From positions 186,012,351-186,076,350 of the forward strand of contig NC_133156.1 of assembly GCF_040802235.1 (NCBI RefSeq): a stretch of 64,000 nt of DNA, read 5' to 3'. Within the stretch, counting starts at the first letter, position 1. Each line of letters opens with the position of its first letter. The notes beneath the pieces are model-generated. The model ran no database searches. It saw nothing but the letters and a program-made list of their open reading frames with translations, and was not told the origin of the DNA. Below, in pieces: positions 59,357-64,000 of this stretch. Both the position numbers and the translations under genes were made by a program. The stretch comes from Manis javanica. Taxonomy: Eukaryota; Chordata; Mammalia; Pholidota; Manidae.

Positions 59357-61935
59357 TGGATGGATCTTTGACTAGAGCTTTCTGTTGGGTGGCACCTCTT
59401 TCATGGCTACAACTCTCCAAAGGCTATTATAACTCTGTTTCCCTCACTCCTTGCCCCCTTCGGGTCAATGTCTAGTAGTGGCTTCTGTTTTTTGAGTAGC
59501 TTCTAGTTACTGAGTGTTTCAATATCCTATTTTGGTTCCCTGAACCCTATTGTCTAGAAACAGTGCTTTTAATGTTATTTTTAAACTCCCTACTCTCTCC
59601 TGCTAAGATTCTGTTGATATACTAAGATAAGAAATTTGATTTTTGTTTTGTAAGTAATTGGGAAACTAGTGTAATCTTAGGAATAGTGAGTGTCAAATTC
59701 AGAATTAGGGATTAGTTATTGCTTCCAAATGAAACTTCATTTCACATACTTTAAATTAGAAGTATTGAATTTTACTATAAGGTGCCAAGCTCAAGCTTTT
59801 TTGATGTAACCATTCTGCTAACAGTATGATTTAGGCTAATGCTAACTTTCTTTGAAATTACAAAAAGAATAATTCAGTTTCTAATGATATTGTTCTTTAG
59901 CCATGATGTAGCCATAATTTAACCTGTAGATCAGATTGATTTCTTCCTTATTAGGATTTTCTTGAACTTTCACCTCTACTTAAAAGCTGACCCAAGTTGC
60001 AGTGCTATTGGTATCTTGTTTTTCTTTGGAAGGTATTGGCAATTCCATCACTTTGTGACCCATTTACAGTGTCGTCACTTGAAATAGTGAATTTGAATTT
60101 ATCTTTTCTTAAGTATTCTCCATTTCCTTAGAATTCACATTTAAAGAACTCCCTGGATATTCCAACTAAATTGCCATTTTTAAGAGGCTCTCCATCTCAA
60201 TTTCTCAACTCTCTACTAATAATCCTGCCTTTAATCCTAGCAAAGGACTTTTCCCTACAAAAGACCCCTAAATCATCATCATTCCCTAGGAGAAAATTAT
60301 TCTCTAATCTTCTTCTCAATTTCTTGTAAACATTGGGTCTCTGACCTCTACCCAGAGAGCCGTTAGCCTTTGTCTCTTCTTCCATATGAATGGGCTTTTG
60401 CAATCAGACTTGAGTGTAATCTTGAACTGAACTCAAGTGAATAAGTGATTTCTACCCTGCTGTTGTATCACAACTCTGTAGTGGAAAAAAAGGTTTGTAA
60501 TTTGTTTCACTACTGAGAATAGGGCAAGGGTTCACTGCTACTAATCCTACTGTAGAGCTCTGCCCATTTTTAAGATGGGAGTAAAAAAAATCAACGTAAG
60601 AAAGTGGCTTTTGAATGAAGCTGTTTTGTAGCCTCAGCTACAGATTTAGATGCCCCAGTTCACCCATTTGGGAATATTCTCTTGCTATAATTTCCTCCTT
60701 TCTTTTCATAAGAGTGGAGAGACAAGGAGGGTCAATTAGAAGTTTGGCTGTAACATGATGGCAAATAATCATGTTAGCAGGTAACTTCTCTTTTCTGTGA
60801 TAGAATTGCTTTGAGAATATTTCAGAAAATATTTTATTGGGGCATCCCAGAAAAAGAGATATGTATAAGACATATCTTTCCCATGCCTTTTTGGAGCTAT
60901 TTATTCTTAAAGTATCTGCTTGCCACCATATAGATGCAATCTGAGAGAATGAAAAATTAAGAACAGTGCGCACTGTGAAAGAAAATGAGCTTCTTAGGCA
61001 TTAGTGGACTTGTAAATATGTGGATTTTTTTGTGGGTTAATTCAAGTGGTAATAAAAAAAGATAAGAGAATTTATCTGAATGTCTTTATTCTTATACTCA
61101 TCAACCAAATTCTGCACATTAGTTCAGAAATAAAGAACCTTTAACCAATTATAAACACCTCTATTCTAATTACTTAGATTGAAGTACTTCTAAGGATTAT
61201 ATCTAGGCATGCAGTTATTGAAATGAATGCTTTTGTAAGGGTTTTTTTTCTACAATGTTTTCAAATTTTTTCCTTTTAAAAAAAACTTAGAAATGCTTCA
61301 GGTTTTTTGAGATGTTCTTACAGCTATTTAGGGTCAACAGATTGATGAGTAACATGCTAATGGATCACCTGGTTCCCCAATTTGTCCTTCATATTCTGTG
61401 ATGCAGTTCCAGATTTCTAAGAGAACAGTGAAAATACACTCACACCAACCACCCCTAATAAAGGAAGCCCAAGAAGGCAGCACAAATTCCAAACAACCAT
61501 CCATACAAATCCATTGGCTTTGGAATGATGTCTGCTCTCTTAATTAAGTTTTGCTAGAAACCACTATTAAGAGCAGCTTGCCAAGGAAAGATGAAGCAAT
61601 TGGTTCAAAATAAAAGAAATTAAGAGAAATGACAACTAAATGCAACGTATGATGTAAGATGTTTTTGGCTATAAAAACATTATTATTGGAATACTTGGCT
61701 AACCTATTATTGTATGTTTTGTAAGTTTTCTAGAAAGGAAATATTTTTAATTCCATGATTTATTATTGAAAAGCCAGTCAATTCATCAAACAAGCCAGAT
61801 GATACAGACTTCTATGTTCCATGTAAACAAGTCATAGAAATGCAGATTCCCAGAGCAATAGTCACAGTCACATTTATTTTCTGAGGTAATATTTTAGAAA
61901 GGGGCATGTGTGATAAAGAAAATGAAGGAGTTTTG
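59357..61935. other. No feature recognised
   Basis: AT-rich, single-copy-looking DNA. ORFs (for example minus-strand 60638-60973, 111 codons) have no domain, no splice context and no codon pattern to support them. Confidence 0.4.
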
Positions 61936-62090
61936 ACTATGGAATGGAAGTAATGATATTTACCTTATTCAAAAGTGATAGTGAGAATTGAATAAGCCTA
62001 CCATATTTGAAGCTCAAAGAATAGTGGTTAGCAGGTAGTAAGTTCCCAGTGATTGTTAACAATAGCAGTGCTAACAATAATTATTCCTTT
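61936..62090 (+). mobile_element. MIR 3' part
   Basis: ATATTTACCTTATTCAAAAGTG, GAGAATTGAATAAGCC and the GTTCCCAGTGATTGTTAAC tail fit a decayed MIR in sense orientation. Confidence 0.45.
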
Positions 62091-63005
62091 TTTTGGCTAT
62101 TATTGCTTTGAGACTTACTATCTCAATTTTAAATTGTTTTTATTTTAAGTAACAGATTCTTTGAGAAACAAATGAACACTGCCAATGAATTCAACTTCAT
62201 GAGAGTTTTTGGCTGTAAACATTATTACTTTAAGTTCTTAGATGAAAATTTGACTTTCTATGCATTACCTGCTCGCACCTTTTGACCACCATATGGATAC
62301 CAAGTCCAACAGCAAAATTTAAAATTTTGAAGGACAGCACAGTGTAATGTGGCACTTATCAAATTGTGGATCATGTAACAATTATGGGTTATGAGACCAA
62401 TAGAGTGGAGTTGCAATCATAATTTTGAGGACATGAACTATAATAGAATAGGATGCATAAAATCAAAGTACATGGTATGTATAAAGGTGAAGTATTGTTT
62501 CCTGAAGCTTTGTTTCCATAACATGTGTGTTGAGGTATATATAAAATGTATTTCTCACTGAGTTTTGGTCATTGGTATGCTGAAAAAACATAGGTTCCCT
62601 AGCAAGGAGATTGGGCTCCACATATCTAACTCATTGGCCTGTTATCTGGAAAAGAGCATTTAACTGCCTATAAGGTACTAGGAATTCAGAACAATGTCCC
62701 TTCTTTCCTACATCTGCCCACAGGCTCCCTTTGTCCCTTCCCCATGTGGACATGAACTTACGAAACCACAGAATAAAGAGGCACTGAAATTAGCAAACAA
62801 AATATCTTCAAATGAACAGATACAATGGTTTTAGATATTATATATTCATGTAAGATTGAAACACCAGGAGCATATTGAGTGATCTGGGTCCTGAAGCAAG
62901 GAAAATCAGTTATATTTAAACTACAATAAATAGTATCTCCCTTGTTCTTCATAGCTAAGAAATTGCTCTGGCCTTACTCTTCAAACAACAGGTATTTGGT
63001 TAGAA
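62091..63005. other. No feature recognised
   Basis: AT-rich; no gene, RNA or repeat assigned. Confidence 0.4.
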
Positions 63006-63012
63006 CCATTGA

Positions 63013-63321
63013 TTGCCATCAGTTTGGTTACCTCAGCAGAACAACGCACCATCCATTACAAATGGGTGCTGTGAAGGCAGTGGGCCACTTGGCCCACTGA
63101 GCAGCCGGCTGATTGAGCATATCAAATGCCACCTGGCTATGTGCACTGAGGCCATTGAGTCACATAGACTCCTCCTGTCAGAGGTGAAGGAGGAGGACAA
63201 GGGGATAAGTGCATTATCACACGGTGACCATCACAGTCCACAGAGAGTCCGCATCACCACAGGAAGAGATCCTTTGTTTTCCTCGAAGTCCCATGCTTTT
63301 ATTCAGTATTACTCACCTTAA
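63013..63321 (+). other. GC-richer open frame, possible exon or conserved element
   Basis: An open frame of 102 codons in a non-repetitive, less AT-rich block. The middle (LIEHIKCHLAMCTEAIESHR) looks protein-like, with an amphipathic helix pattern. Possible acceptors are GCCATCAG and TTACCTCAG just before 63040, without a strong pyrimidine tract. No clear donor. No family recognised. It could be an exon, a decayed processed copy or a conserved non-coding element. Confidence 0.3.
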
Positions 63322-64000
63322 CTCCTTATTTACTGTGCGGAATGCTCCTGTGAATCCCAGGGAGAAGAAAAAAAAATGTATTCCATTTCATTGACACAAT
63401 ATTAAACAAAAAAAGAGGCTGCTTCTCCTCTTTCCTTTCTTCTCTCCCCACTTCCTTTTCCTCTTCCTTTTCCCTCCCTCTCCTCTTTCATTTCTTCCAT
63501 AAAACTTGTATTTTTTTGCCATAACCTAGAGAAACTGCTGAGTTAGTCAAGACAGTAAATTGAAGGAGGCCCTTTTACCTCTAGAAAAATCTGAGAGCAT
63601 CCTTCTGCCACTGAGCCGGCACCCATGGCAGGATGAGTGCTACTGTTAAGGGGAAGGCAGGAAAGTACATTATCACTTCAGAGCTGTCATTAGCAGAGGG
63701 TTTCACTGTGAACTACAGCATTCAGAGAAAACAGGCAGGAGGGAAAAGGGGAGGGGGGCAGCTGGGGAGGGAGGGAAATAAAAAGCAAGATTTTTAGTTG
63801 CTTAAGAGGCAGACCAGAATGTTGGTGATGTTAATAGTAGAGGAATTCAGTATGAACACAAAGTGTAATACTGCTTCCTTTTTTTAAAGGTGATTAAGAT
63901 AGACACCTCTTCTGTTATCCTGTAGGTACATATTTGGAAAAATACAGGCTTAGCCACACCTGGAAGCTTCAGCTAATCAATTTATGTGCATCCTAAACCT
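63322..64000. other. Right end: pyrimidine and purine tracts, otherwise unassigned
   Basis: C+T-only tract at about 63420-63490 and a G+A-rich tract at about 63735-63790. No gene seen. Confidence 0.4.

Noticed and set aside
60638..60973. 111-codon minus-strand ORF
   Set aside because: No domain, no repeat or splice context, amino-acid use like random AT-rich frames.
1..64000. tRNA, rRNA, U6, 7SK or other structured RNA genes
   Set aside because: No cloverleaf, box A/B pair or snRNA-like sequence seen when reading both strands; a covariance-model scan could still find decayed copies.

Overview
The window is nuclear DNA from a placental mammal. It is AT-rich and intron- or intergenic-like, with one CpG island at the left end and a dense layer of interspersed repeats of several ages: L1, MIR, L2, MER5-type and other hAT elements, a Tigger-type element, MLT1-type LTRs, ERV1, ERV-L and one unfamiliar LTR family. 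I see no primate Alu, rodent B1/B2 or carnivore tRNA-SINE copies. The two youngest L1 fragments (near 2.0-2.9 kb and 15.1-16.0 kb) have a 3' end unlike primate or rodent L1. From memory it resembles xenarthran (sloth/armadillo) L1, but this is a weak guess. No complete protein-coding gene is visible; nearly all long ORFs are repeat remnants or their shadows.

Layout: 0.55-1.45 kb is a CpG-island promoter with CRE-like, YY1, inverted CCAAT, GC-box and ETS motifs. 1.6-4.6 kb is an old sense L1 split by a younger L1 insertion. 6.9-11.3 kb holds five LTRs of one family: two minus-strand solo LTRs, and a short provirus with another solo LTR nested inside it. Target-site duplications support this reading. 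12.2-13.05 kb has a candidate exon, a MER5-like element and a hAT element. 15.1-16.3 kb is a young L1 3' end next to a MIR. 17.5-19.4 kb is an antisense L1 relic. 22.7-26.4 kb is a sense L1 interrupted by three other elements. 29.4-31.6 kb contains a MIR, a 30-bp duplication, a Tigger-type relic and an L2. 31.6-42 kb is mostly unassigned, with scattered MIR, hAT and old LTR-like pieces and one striking inverted repeat at 41.9 kb.

42.0-50.0 kb is a stack of insertions: antisense L1, a second antisense L1 3' end, an ERV1-type solo LTR, and then an almost complete minus-strand ERV-L provirus (LTR-gag-protease-RT-RNase H-integrase-LTR). The provirus has a perfect 5-bp target duplication and many inactivating changes. 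50-64 kb contains MIR, MLT1, L1 and MER5-type remnants plus single-copy-looking sequence, including a GC-richer ORF near 63.0-63.3 kb.

No cooperating gene set is present. If the CpG island drives a rightward transcript, the rest of the window would be its first intron(s). That is inference. The most novel-looking material is the 6.9-11.3 kb LTR family with its short, pol-less internal region.
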